Position numbers and translations under genes: made by a program
Part shown: positions 1 through 7,899 of the stretch, one piece after another
Layout: each line of letters begins with the position of its first letter
How positions within the stretch are numbered: the stretch's first letter is position 1
Source of the DNA: Butyrivibrio sp. VCD2006
Lineage (GTDB): Bacteria > Bacillota > Clostridia > Lachnospirales > Lachnospiraceae
NCBI RefSeq assembly: GCF_000423925.1
Contig: NZ_AUIX01000008.1
Location: 62,001 to 126,000, forward strand
Direction of reading: 5' to 3'
Length of the DNA stretch: 64,000 nt
Notes under the pieces: generated by a model
Seen by the model: the letters and a program-made list of their open reading frames with translations, nothing else
What the model was told of the DNA's origin: nothing
Databases searched by the model: none

Positions 1-18
1 AATCTATATATGTTTTTA

Positions 19-47
19 CGAAGAGTCGGTAACGACTCTTCGTTTTT
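19..47 (+). terminator. Intrinsic terminator of the gene upstream of the window
   Basis: A perfect 10-bp stem (19-28 with 33-42, loop GTAA) is followed by five T residues. It ends a plus-strand transcript that enters from outside the window and separates it from the secreted-protein gene starting at 77. Confidence 0.85.
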
Positions 48-76
48 GAGGGGACTAAAAAATTATGGAGGGAAGT

Positions 77-919
77 ATGGAAAAAGAAAACTTATTTAAG
101 AGAATTGTTTCTACAGTTCTCGCAACAGCACTAATTGTGGGGAGTGCTGCATTCACACCCGAATTTGCAACAGAGGCACACGCTGAGGCTTTTACACCTT
201 GTAATATTTCTATGGTTGCAAATGCAGAGAATGGAAATAATACTCCCGGAATTTTCACAATGCCGACCAAGGTTCAGCATGAGAGTAGAGAGAACAAGCC
301 TTATCCCAAGGATCAGAAGGGCTACTTTAAATTCACATTAGCTGAGGATTCATGGGTATATTTTGCTCTTTCAACTTCTGATCATGGAGAGGATGATATT
401 AACGTTACTACAAAACTTTACGGTGACGAGAACATGTCCAATCAGATTGCTGAAGTAAAGTATACATACTATAACAGCAAGAGCACAAATGCATCTGCTT
501 TCCTGAAAAAAGGTACCTACTACGGATATGTATATGCTGAATTCGGTGCACTTTTCGGATATTTTGAAGGCAATGTAAATGTCATCGGCTTTGGTGTTCC
601 GCTCAAGAATTGCTTCAACATAACTCAGAAAAAGAAGAAGAATAAGACAATCGTTAAGATTGACAATGCTCTTGGTCAGTACAGCAAATATATGCAGTGT
701 ATTCCTAAGGGAGTTGGAAGTCAGTCTTTATACAATGACCGCATCTGGAAGGATAGTGGTCGATGGTGGGGTGATAAGAAGACAAAGGTTCTTGAGTGCA
801 ACGAGAATAACCAGTACACCTTCACAGTAAAGAAAAAGTCCAAAAAGTACACTGTTATGCTTGAGGATATGAATGGAAACAGATGGCAGAAGACATTTAA
901 GGTAAAGGTTAAGAAATAA
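77..919 (+). CDS. Secreted protein of unknown function, possible PPC-like beta domain
   Basis: The product has 280 residues. I chose the ATG at 77 because a GGAGGG ribosome site at 67-72 lies just before it; an upstream in-frame ATG at 65 overlaps that site. The N-terminus is a clear signal peptide (KR followed by a hydrophobic stretch, probable cleavage after AHA near residue 36). Residues about 80-170 are beta-rich and resemble the bacterial pre-peptidase C-terminal fold (a YFKFTL strand and a later Gly-Tyr-rich strand), but this is a weak impression. The C-terminal third is Lys-rich and basic. No catalytic motif is visible. It stands alone between two terminators and is probably monocistronic and exported. 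Function unknown. Confidence 0.75.
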   Translation: MEKENLFKRIVSTVLATALIVGSAAFTPEFATEAHAEAFTPCNISMVANAENGNNTPGIFTMPTKVQHESRENKPYPKDQKGYFKFTLAEDSWVYFALSTSDHGEDDINVTTKLYGDENMSNQIAEVKYTYYNSKSTNASAFLKKGTYYGYVYAEFGALFGYFEGNVNVIGFGVPLKNCFNITQKKKKNKTIVKIDNALGQYSKYMQCIPKGVGSQSLYNDRIWKDSGRWWGDKKTKVLECNENNQYTFTVKKKSKKYTVMLEDMNGNRWQKTFKVKVKK

Positions 920-930
920 GAATAATTTAA

Positions 931-967
931 AATGGGAATCATCGTTATCCGATGGTTCCCATTTTTT
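931..967 (+). terminator. Terminator after the secreted-protein gene
   Basis: A 14-bp stem with one G-T pair (931-944 with 950-963) is followed by a run of T. It lies in the short gap before the convergent nuclease gene. Confidence 0.85.
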
Positions 968-977
968 TCTCATAACT

Positions 978-2204
978 TTATGCATTCGCAATTATATGTG
1001 CAAGAACATGTACTGCATACAGACTCATTGCAGCTCGGCTTTGCTTGATCTCATCGGTTAGTTCAAAATACATCGACTTATCATTGTAAGCCCATCTGAA
1101 AATAGGAGAGAAAATCGCATCCCATTCCTTAAGATACTGCCCGGGTTTTCTTGTGTAGCAGTTAGCTGCGGTGGCCTGCTCTCTGTGAGATTTATCAACA
1201 AACTGTGCTACTGATTTATGTAATGCCTGATCTTCAGCAGGAAGATAATAGTAATCCTTATAATTGTTGTAGAAATATTTTAGTTCTGCTTCAAGAAGCG
1301 GAATACGTATAGTTGCGCTGTCTCCCTCAGCCTTGAAATAGCAGCCGTCAACTGTTCCGCCTACGGAGGATGGAAGTGTATCGGGAAGAGATACCTTCAT
1401 AAGTATTTCTTCTTTTTTTACTCCATTTATATCATTGTAGTAATTGGCCTGTACCTTCATTGCACGGATCGGAAGATCGATAACCGCATCCGGATTCTCA
1501 TTATCTGAGCTCTCGTCAATGGAGAAGCCTGTGCGGACCTGTGGAAATACAGTGGCATCTGTTTTAAAAAGAATGACCTTTTGATTAAGTAGCTGCTGAA
1601 ACAGATCGTGATAGTACAGTGCCGGCAAAAGTGCGAACATACCACGCACATCATCCGCGTTATGAAGCATCAAAAGATCATAGTAATGCTCGTTTCTATC
1701 AATGAGATAATCCTTGTAGACTCTGATTAGTTCACCACCCGTGTAAACGTCAGTCCTGTCTATTCCAAGGAAAAGCTCAATGGTTTTCTGCTTGCAATCC
1801 GGAATTCCGAGGATGTTTTTATATGGAGCCAGACGTTTATAAATGTCGATGGATTTGAAATCATCAAGTACATCTCTGATGCGGAAGCGCTCACACTTAA
1901 ACTTGATAAATGGAAGATCAAATCTATCACCGTTAAAATGAAGAAGCACTTTAAAGTCTCTAGCAAATTCCATAAATGCCTTAATAAGAGCATCTTCCTC
2001 ACCACGTTTGTCGGCAAAGTACTGGCGAAGATGCCAGGCGTCATTCCTGAAATAAGCGCAGCCGATCAGATAAAGCATACTACTTTTGGGAGAGAGCCCT
2101 GTAGTCTCAATATCTATGAAAAGTATTTCACCGGGATCATTGCAAATTCTGCTTAAGGGATATTCCTCTGCGATATTTTGGATTATTTCATCGACAATTT
2201 TCAT
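978..2204 (-). CDS. YprB-type ribonuclease H-like (DEDD) domain protein
   Basis: The product has 408 residues. I chose the ATG at 2204, which has GGAG seven bases upstream; a longer TTG start at 2219 overlaps that site. The N-terminal 200 residues carry an RNase H-like 3'-5' exonuclease pattern: IDIETTG near residue 30 (first acidic pair), LHFNGDRFDLPF (second Asp), and HNADDVRGM (last Asp). This matches the uncharacterised YprB/RNase_H_2 family of Firmicutes. Family knowledge suggests metal-dependent nucleic acid cleavage; the substrate is unknown. The C-terminal 200 residues are a less conserved region with strand-rich sequence and no motif I recognise. It faces the secreted-protein gene tail to tail and is divergent from the Rnf operon. 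Confidence 0.8.
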   Translation of the reverse strand: MKIVDEIIQNIAEEYPLSRICNDPGEILFIDIETTGLSPKSSMLYLIGCAYFRNDAWHLRQYFADKRGEEDALIKAFMEFARDFKVLLHFNGDRFDLPFIKFKCERFRIRDVLDDFKSIDIYKRLAPYKNILGIPDCKQKTIELFLGIDRTDVYTGGELIRVYKDYLIDRNEHYYDLLMLHNADDVRGMFALLPALYYHDLFQQLLNQKVILFKTDATVFPQVRTGFSIDESSDNENPDAVIDLPIRAMKVQANYYNDINGVKKEEILMKVSLPDTLPSSVGGTVDGCYFKAEGDSATIRIPLLEAELKYFYNNYKDYYYLPAEDQALHKSVAQFVDKSHREQATAANCYTRKPGQYLKEWDAIFSPIFRWAYNDKSMYFELTDEIKQSRAAMSLYAVHVLAHIIANA

Positions 2205-2296
2205 ACCAAATCTCCACAAAATTCATGTAAATCTATAAACATTTTAATTGTAGCACACAAATAGTGAAAATAAATGAGTATATTTCTTATTAAAAT

Positions 2297-2392
2297 CTGA
2301 CTAATTCTATAAAGTTGTAGTATAATAACTTCAGTATGTTATTCGTTTAGAATAATTATTCGGGGTTGGGGGGAGTTTCTTTTATATTTTCC
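2297..2392 (+). promoter_or_regulatory. Probable Rnf operon promoter and G-rich leader
   Basis: A CTGACT box (2297-2302), an 18-base spacer and TATAAT (2321-2326) form a plausible promoter. The leader then holds GGGGTTGGGGGG (2362-2373) and TATATTTTCC (2383-2392), which can pair partly as a hairpin. The same two motifs recur before the EF-G-like gene at 58654-58694. The ribosome site of rnfC is AGGGTAGG just before 2461. Confidence 0.5.
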
Positions 2393-2460
2393 ATATTTTG
2401 AATAACTTAATTCTGAACAAAAAAATAGCCTTATATGGCAATAAAAAGAAAGGGTAGGAA

Positions 2461-3777
2461 ATGGCTAAATTAACTTTTGTGGGAGGCGTGCATCCTTACG
2501 AAGGCAAAGAGCTCTCTAAGGATAAACCCATCAAAGAAGTCCTGCCAAAAGGTGATCTTGTCTATCCGGTATCTCAGCATATCGGGGCACCTGCTAAGCC
2601 TATTGTTGAAAAAGGCGACCATGTGCTGGTTGGACAGAAGATTGCCGAAGCAGGGGGCTTCGTCTCAGCACCAATCTATGCAACAGTATCCGGAACAGTC
2701 AAGGGAATTGAAAAGAGAAGACTGGCTACTGGCGGTATGTGCGACTGCATTATCGTTGAAAATGACGGTCTCTACGAGGAAGGCGAGATGCTTCCTACCA
2801 AGCCCTTGGAGGAACTGACAACTCAGGAAAAGATTGACCTTATAAGAGAGGCCGGAGTTGTTGGAATGGGAGGCGCAGGATTCCCTACTGCTGTCAAATT
2901 ATCTCCAAAGGAACCTGAAAAAATTGAATATGTAATTGCAAACTGCTCTGAATGTGAGCCGTACCTTACCAGTGATTATCGTCGTATGGTTGAGGAACCC
3001 GAGCTCCTTTTGAGCGGACTTCGCATTGCTGTTTCACTTTTCCCTAATGCGAGAGGAATTCTTGCAATAGAGGATAATAAACCGGATTGTATAGCTAAAT
3101 TCCGTGAGCTTACCAAGGATGACGATAAGATCATGGTTAAGGCTCTTCAGACCAAATATCCTGAGGGTGCCGAGCGTATGCTTATTTATGCATGCACAAA
3201 AAGGGAAATCAATTCATCAATGCTTCCTGCAGATGCGGGCTGCATAGTTGACAATGTAGATACTCTTTGTGCTGTAAGCAGAGCTGTAACCGAGGGAAGA
3301 CCTCTGATGGAGAGAATCGTTACCATCACCGGTGATGCTGTTGCTGATCCCAGAAACTATAAGGTCAGAATCGGAACAAATTACAGAGAGCTTTTGGATG
3401 ATGCAGGCGGTTTTGTTAAAAATCCTGCCAAGATCATATCCGGTGGTCCCATGATGGGATTTGCGCTGTTTGACCTGGATGTTCCTACAACCAAGACTGC
3501 TTCGGCGCTTACCTGCTTAACTGAAGATGCTGTTTCTGCTATGGAGCCCAGCGCCTGCATTAATTGTGCAAAGTGCGTTGATGTCTGCCCTGAGAGACTT
3601 ATTCCCAAGAATCTTGCGGACGACGTTGAAAACGGACAGGAAGAGAAGTTCCTTGCAGAGTATGGTATGGAATGCTGCGAATGCGGTTGCTGCAGTTATA
3701 TCTGTCCCGCAAGAAGACAGCTCACTCAGCTGATTAAGGGTATGCGTAAGATACAGCTTGGAAAACGGAAGAAGTAA
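2461..3777 (+). CDS. rnfC: Rnf electron transport complex subunit C
   Basis: The product has 438 residues, normal for the shorter clostridial RnfC. RnfC is the peripheral subunit that binds FMN and NAD(H) and passes electrons between NADH and the Fe-S chain of the complex. Visible are an N-terminal biotinyl-like/RnfC_N region, the Rossmann-type glycine motif GVVGMGGAGFPT near residue 135, SLBB-like sequence, and two 4Fe-4S motifs near residues 366 (CINCAKCVDVCP) and 403 (CCECGCCSYICP). It is the first gene of a tight CDGEAB operon; rnfD starts 17 bases after its stop. A strong leader precedes it. Confidence 0.97.
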   Translation: MAKLTFVGGVHPYEGKELSKDKPIKEVLPKGDLVYPVSQHIGAPAKPIVEKGDHVLVGQKIAEAGGFVSAPIYATVSGTVKGIEKRRLATGGMCDCIIVENDGLYEEGEMLPTKPLEELTTQEKIDLIREAGVVGMGGAGFPTAVKLSPKEPEKIEYVIANCSECEPYLTSDYRRMVEEPELLLSGLRIAVSLFPNARGILAIEDNKPDCIAKFRELTKDDDKIMVKALQTKYPEGAERMLIYACTKREINSSMLPADAGCIVDNVDTLCAVSRAVTEGRPLMERIVTITGDAVADPRNYKVRIGTNYRELLDDAGGFVKNPAKIISGGPMMGFALFDLDVPTTKTASALTCLTEDAVSAMEPSACINCAKCVDVCPERLIPKNLADDVENGQEEKFLAEYGMECCECGCCSYICPARRQLTQLIKGMRKIQLGKRKK

Positions 3778-3793
3778 CAGAAAGGAAAAAACA

Positions 3794-4744
3794 ATGAGCG
3801 ATATGATGAAAGTTTCGTCAAATCCGCATGTTCGGTCCGGTGTGACAACTTCAAACATTATGATGTGGGTTGTCATTGCACTTCTTCCGGCTGCCGGATT
3901 TGGCATATACAATTTCGGAATCGATGCACTGATTATCCTGGTACTTTCAGTAGCAAGTACAGTGCTCACCGAGTTTATCTATGAGATTTTAATGCAGAAA
4001 AAGGTTACAATTGGCGATTTTTCCGCGGTTGTTACAGGCCTTCTCCTTGGAATGAACCTGCCTTGCACAGCGCCCTGGTGGCTTCCGATCATCGGCGGCG
4101 TGTTTGCGATTCTTGTTGTAAAGATGCTCTTTGGAGGTCTTGGACAGAACTTCATGAATCCGGCACTTGGTGCAAGATGCTTTTTGCTGATTTCATTCCC
4201 TGCACTTATGACAAACTTCACAACAGATACTTATACATCACCTACACCTCTTGCAGCTTTAAAGGCAGGAGAGGAAGTAAGCGTTATCAATATGATCATC
4301 GGTAAGATCCCTGGCACTATAGGTGAGACTTCAATGATAGCTATAGTCATTGGCGCCTGCATCCTTATCATGCTTGGAATAATAGATCTCAAGATACCGG
4401 GAACATATATTGCTTCCTTCGTGATATTTGTTGTGCTCTTTGGCGGACATGGTCTTAACGGCACATATATTTCCGCACAGCTTGCAGGTGGCGGACTTAT
4501 GCTCGGTGCATTCTTCATGGCAACTGACTATGTAACAAGTCCTATAACAACAAAGGGTAAATATATCTACGGAGTTTTCCTCGGTGTACTCACCGGAATT
4601 TTCCGTGTATTTGGATCCTCCGCAGAGGGTGTTTCCTATGCGATCATAATCGGTAATCTGATCGTTCCGCTTATCGAGAAGTACACAATCCCGAGAGCAT
4701 TCGGTATCAGACCCGTAGAAAAGAAGGAGGAGAAAAAAGCATGA
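3794..4744 (+). CDS. rnfD: Rnf electron transport complex subunit D
   Basis: The product has 316 residues. I used the ATG at 3794, preceded by AGAAAGGA, rather than an upstream in-frame ATG at 3758 inside rnfC. RnfD is an integral membrane flavoprotein of the NqrB/RnfD family. Hydrophobic helices span most of the sequence; conserved patches include NPALGARCFL near residue 130 and MATDYVTSPIT near residue 245, the region of the covalently bound flavin in the family. The last four bases overlap the rnfG start (ATGA), which suggests translational coupling. Confidence 0.97.
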   Translation: MSDMMKVSSNPHVRSGVTTSNIMMWVVIALLPAAGFGIYNFGIDALIILVLSVASTVLTEFIYEILMQKKVTIGDFSAVVTGLLLGMNLPCTAPWWLPIIGGVFAILVVKMLFGGLGQNFMNPALGARCFLLISFPALMTNFTTDTYTSPTPLAALKAGEEVSVINMIIGKIPGTIGETSMIAIVIGACILIMLGIIDLKIPGTYIASFVIFVVLFGGHGLNGTYISAQLAGGGLMLGAFFMATDYVTSPITTKGKYIYGVFLGVLTGIFRVFGSSAEGVSYAIIIGNLIVPLIEKYTIPRAFGIRPVEKKEEKKA

Positions 4745-5343
4745 CAGATATAAAAACAATGCTGAAAAATGCACTCATTCTTTTCATAATCACTTTAGTA
4801 GCAGGTGTTTCTCTTGGATTTGTATATCAGATCACAAAGGATCCTATTGCATACCAGGAAGAGCTTGCTCAGATTAAGGCTAATCAGGCAGTTTTCCCTG
4901 ATGCAGCAAATTTTGAAGATATTGCCCTTGATGAGGCTACAGCTGCATCTGTTTTGAGCGGACCTGATTATGGCAAGATTGAAATTAACAGCGTGAAAAA
5001 GGCTGTTGATGGCTCAGGCAACGGACTAGGCTACGTGGTTCAGGTTACCAGTGGTGGTTACGGAGATAAGATTGTATTTACTGTTGGTATCACAAACGAT
5101 TCTCAGGTAAATGGAATTTCTCTTATTTCCATAAATGAGACTCCCGGTCTTGGTATGAATGCAGAGAAGGTTCTTGTACCTCAGTTTGCAGGAAAACCGG
5201 CTTCTGAGTTTGCGGTAACAAAAAATGCACCTGCTTCTGATAGTGAGATTGAAGCCATTTCAGGCGCAACCATTACATCTAAAGCAGTAACTTATGGCGT
5301 AAATGCAGCAGTTGCTTATTTTAACGCTGCTCTTAACGGTTAA
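4741..5343 (+). CDS. rnfG: Rnf electron transport complex subunit G
   Basis: The product has 200 residues: one N-terminal membrane anchor (residues about 8-28) and an extracytoplasmic FMN-binding domain. The flavinylation motif SGATITS is at residues 174-180, with Thr177 the expected site of covalent FMN attachment. In Rnf, RnfG relays electrons on the outer face of the membrane. It overlaps the rnfD stop by four bases, and its own stop is followed directly by the rnfE ribosome site. Confidence 0.97.
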   Translation: MTDIKTMLKNALILFIITLVAGVSLGFVYQITKDPIAYQEELAQIKANQAVFPDAANFEDIALDEATAASVLSGPDYGKIEINSVKKAVDGSGNGLGYVVQVTSGGYGDKIVFTVGITNDSQVNGISLISINETPGLGMNAEKVLVPQFAGKPASEFAVTKNAPASDSEIEAISGATITSKAVTYGVNAAVAYFNAALNG

Positions 5344-5353
5344 GGAGGTTCGT

Positions 5354-6268
5354 ATGAGTGAAGGAAAAAAAGGAGCCTTGGGCTTTACACAGGACACTCC
5401 TATCGAGCGCTTCCTGAATGGCCTTGTAGTTGAGAACCCTACATTGGTTCTCATGATCGGTATGTGTCCCACACTTGCTGTTACAACTTCAGCCATTAAC
5501 GGTGTAACAATGGGACTTGCCACAACCTTTGTTTTGGCACTTAGTAATGCTGTTATATCACTTCTTAGAAAAGTGATTCCGGATACGGTGCGTATTCCTG
5601 CATTTATTGTAGTTATCGCATCCTTTGTTACATTGGTTCAGCTGGTTATGCAGGCTTATGTTCCTGTAATGTATGATGCTCTTGGCGTTTACATTCCGCT
5701 GATCGTTGTTAACTGTATCATATTCGGAAGAGCAGAGGCTTATGCTTCTAAGCATAATGTTGTACCATCCTTCTTCGATGGAATAGGAATGGGACTTGGA
5801 TTTACCTGTGCAATCACAGTGATCGGTCTTTTCCGTGAGCTTATCGGTGGCGGCACAATGTTTGATGTTCAGATATTCGGTGAAGGCTCCGTAGTTCCCG
5901 GAGCAGTTGGATATTTCTTTAGCCAGTATCAGCCCATCCGTATCTTTATTCAGCAGGCAGGAGCATTCATAGTTCTTGCGGTTCTGATCGCTATAATGAA
6001 CCAGGTTAAGTTCAATATGGAGAAAAAGGGCAAGGATACATCTAAGTTTGGTGTTGGCGGTTGCTGCAACGACATTGAGATCAAGGATCCCAAGAAGGTT
6101 AAGGAAGAACTCCTTGCAAAGGAAAAGGCAGCTGCACTCGAAACAAAGGCAGAAACAATTAAGCCTTCTGACATAAAGGTACCTGAAAAGGAACCTGTTC
6201 TGGCGGAGCAGGCAAGTAAAGCTCCAATTAAAGAAGTAATAGTTCCGGGGGAGGAGGATAAGAAATGA
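5354..6268 (+). CDS. rnfE: Rnf electron transport complex subunit E with long C-terminal tail
   Basis: The product has 304 residues. I chose the ATG at 5354, with AGGAGG directly upstream. RnfE is one of two homologous six-helix membrane subunits (NqrD/RnfE family); the NPTLVLMIGMCPTLAVTTSA segment near residue 30 carries the conserved cysteine region. The membrane core ends near residue 230. It is followed by about 75 residues rich in Lys, Glu, Ala and Pro, which look like a flexible cytoplasmic tail and make the protein longer than usual RnfE (about 200-235). Its stop overlaps the rnfA start (ATGA). Confidence 0.96.
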   Translation: MSEGKKGALGFTQDTPIERFLNGLVVENPTLVLMIGMCPTLAVTTSAINGVTMGLATTFVLALSNAVISLLRKVIPDTVRIPAFIVVIASFVTLVQLVMQAYVPVMYDALGVYIPLIVVNCIIFGRAEAYASKHNVVPSFFDGIGMGLGFTCAITVIGLFRELIGGGTMFDVQIFGEGSVVPGAVGYFFSQYQPIRIFIQQAGAFIVLAVLIAIMNQVKFNMEKKGKDTSKFGVGGCCNDIEIKDPKKVKEELLAKEKAAALETKAETIKPSDIKVPEKEPVLAEQASKAPIKEVIVPGEEDKK

Positions 6269-6852
6269 CAGATACTATAGTAGGACTTTTGTCCATTATG
6301 ATAACAGCCTCTCTTGTAAACAATGTAGTACTTAGCCAGTTCCTGGGTCTGTGCCCGTTCCTTGGCGTTTCAAGAAAGACAGATACAGCATTCGGTATGG
6401 GGATGGCCTGCGTATTCGTAATTTCACTGGCTTCACTTGTTACAAATGCGATTTACAAATTTATACTCTCACCACTTGACTTATCATTTCTTCAGACCAT
6501 CGTTTTCATCATGGTCATAGCTATGCTGGTTCAGTTCGTTGAGATGTTCCTTAAAAAGTTTGTAGTTTCACTTTATCAGTCACTGGGTGTATATCTTCCC
6601 CTTATTACTACAAACTGTGCAGTTCTCGGTGTTGCTCTTAACAACGTAACTGATGGCTACAGCCTTCTTGAGAGCACAATCTGCGGTTTTGCTACAGCAG
6701 TTGGTTTTACAATCGCGATAGTAATTCTTGCAGGAATCCGTGAGAAGATTCAGTTTAACGACATTCCCAGACCCTTCAGAGGAATGCCGACTGTACTTCT
6801 CGCATCAGCACTTATGGCTATAGCTTTCACTGGATTTTCTGCTCTTAGATGA
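6265..6852 (+). CDS. rnfA: Rnf electron transport complex subunit A
   Basis: The product has 195 residues, normal for RnfA. It is the second six-helix membrane subunit and homologous to RnfE; RnfA and RnfE pack around a membrane Fe-S cluster in the family. The segment NNVVLSQFLGLCPFLGVSRK near residue 20 and the TTNCAVLG motif near residue 112 are conserved. The start overlaps the rnfE stop by four bases. About 110 bases separate its stop from rnfB, and that gap holds a repetitive palindromic element. Confidence 0.97.
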   Translation: MTDTIVGLLSIMITASLVNNVVLSQFLGLCPFLGVSRKTDTAFGMGMACVFVISLASLVTNAIYKFILSPLDLSFLQTIVFIMVIAMLVQFVEMFLKKFVVSLYQSLGVYLPLITTNCAVLGVALNNVTDGYSLLESTICGFATAVGFTIAIVILAGIREKIQFNDIPRPFRGMPTVLLASALMAIAFTGFSALR

Positions 6853-6895
6853 TAACTCTAAGATTTAGAAGACCCTGAGATGTGAGAATTTCCCT

Positions 6896-6942
6896 GCCTT
6901 CCCCTTGGGGGGAAGGTGTCAGCGAAGCTGACGGATGAGGGG
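6896..6942 (+). repeat. Single extragenic palindromic element between rnfA and rnfB
   Basis: The element has three parts: a core palindrome beginning GCCTTCCCC (6896-6916), a hairpin GTCAGC-GAA-GCTGAC, and an end GGATGAGGGG (6933-6942). The same layout occurs in inverted pairs at 35046-35236 and 52928-53226. It ends shortly before the rnfB ribosome site AAGGAG (6948-6953). No transposase is nearby. It lies inside an operon, so it is transcribed. Confidence 0.9.
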
Positions 6943-6962
6943 CATATAAGGAGATGACAATT

Positions 6963-7760
6963 ATGATTAGTGGTGTACTCATAGCTACGGTAGTAGTAGC
7001 CGGTGTCGGTATTCTTATCGGAATAATTCTTGGCGTTGCTGACATGAAGCTGCACGTAGACGTAGATGAGAAAGAACAGGCTATATTAGAAGCTCTTCCG
7101 GGAAATAACTGCGGTGGATGCGGATTCCCCGGATGCTCAGGTTGTGCGGCTGCGATAGCAAAGGGCGAAGCTCCCGTTTCACAATGCCCTGTTGGAGGAC
7201 CTCCTGTTGCAGCTGTTATTTCAGGCATTATGGGTGTTGATGCCGGCGATGCAAAGCGCATGGTTGCATATGTTCATTGCGGCGGCGACTGCGAGCAGGC
7301 AACCCAGAGATATGAATATTACGGAGCAAATGATTGCCGCGTGATTAATCAGGTTCCCGGTGCCGGTCCCAAGACTTGTACCTTCGGCTGCCTTGGCGGC
7401 GGTAGCTGCGTAAGTGTTTGTCAGTTTGATGCCATCCATGTTGTTAACGGAATAGCAGTAGTTGACAAAGATGCATGTAAGGCATGCGGACAGTGCATAA
7501 ATATCTGTCCCCGTCATCTGATCGATCTGGTTCCCTATGATGCTACAGAGGTTGTTCGCTGTAAATCAAATGATCCCGGCCAGGCCGTTAACAAGTATTG
7601 TAAGGTTGGCTGCATAGCATGCCATATCTGTGAAAAGAATTGTCCTGCCGGTGCCATCACTGTTGAGAACAATGTTGCATCAATAGACCAGGATAAGTGT
7701 ACACACTGCGGAGCATGCGCAGAGAAATGTCCTAAGAAGGTCATCGAAGTAGTTTCCTGA
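6963..7760 (+). CDS. rnfB: Rnf electron transport complex subunit B, multi-ferredoxin type
   Basis: The product has 265 residues. I chose the ATG at 6963, nine bases after AAGGAG; the in-frame ATG at 6954 abuts that site. RnfB is the likely entry point for electrons from reduced ferredoxin. Visible are an N-terminal membrane helix, a Cys-rich Fe-S domain (CGGCGFPGCSGCA near residue 43), and several 4Fe-4S motifs: CLGGGSCVSVCQF, CKACGQCINICP, CIACHICEKNCP and CTHCGACAEKCP. It is the last gene of the operon. Confidence 0.97.
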   Translation: MISGVLIATVVVAGVGILIGIILGVADMKLHVDVDEKEQAILEALPGNNCGGCGFPGCSGCAAAIAKGEAPVSQCPVGGPPVAAVISGIMGVDAGDAKRMVAYVHCGGDCEQATQRYEYYGANDCRVINQVPGAGPKTCTFGCLGGGSCVSVCQFDAIHVVNGIAVVDKDACKACGQCINICPRHLIDLVPYDATEVVRCKSNDPGQAVNKYCKVGCIACHICEKNCPAGAITVENNVASIDQDKCTHCGACAEKCPKKVIEVVS

Positions 7761-7789
7761 TGTTTAAAAAGATAGGGCAAGAATTTGTG

Positions 7790-7866
7790 TTGACACTAAG
7801 ACATTAAATTAATAGAATCATTTTATGGGCTGCTGTCCGGAGTTCTCTGGAAAGCAGCTCATTTTC
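7790..7866 (+). promoter_or_regulatory. Consensus promoter and hairpin between rnfB and the DUF1624 gene
   Basis: TTGACA (7790-7795), a 17-base spacer and TAGAAT (7813-7818) form a near-consensus promoter. Directly downstream lies an imperfect hairpin (GGGCTGCT at 7828 pairing with AGCAGCTC ending at 7860) with only a short T stretch. The hairpin could terminate rnf read-through or form a stable 5' end for the next mRNA. Confidence 0.6.
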
Positions 7867-7899
7867 AAGTAAATGTTGGGAAAGCTATCGGAGAAAAGT

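Noticed and set aside
2362-2373. G-rich leader considered as a preQ1 or other known riboswitch.
   Set aside because: I see no conserved riboswitch core, and the downstream genes (rnfC, EF-G-like) do not fit preQ1 control. I kept it only as an unexplained motif.
4331-4774. A 147-residue minus-strand ORF inside rnfD/rnfG and many similar shadow ORFs.
   Set aside because: They lie opposite strongly supported genes, have no ribosome sites, and their composition is that of a shadow frame.
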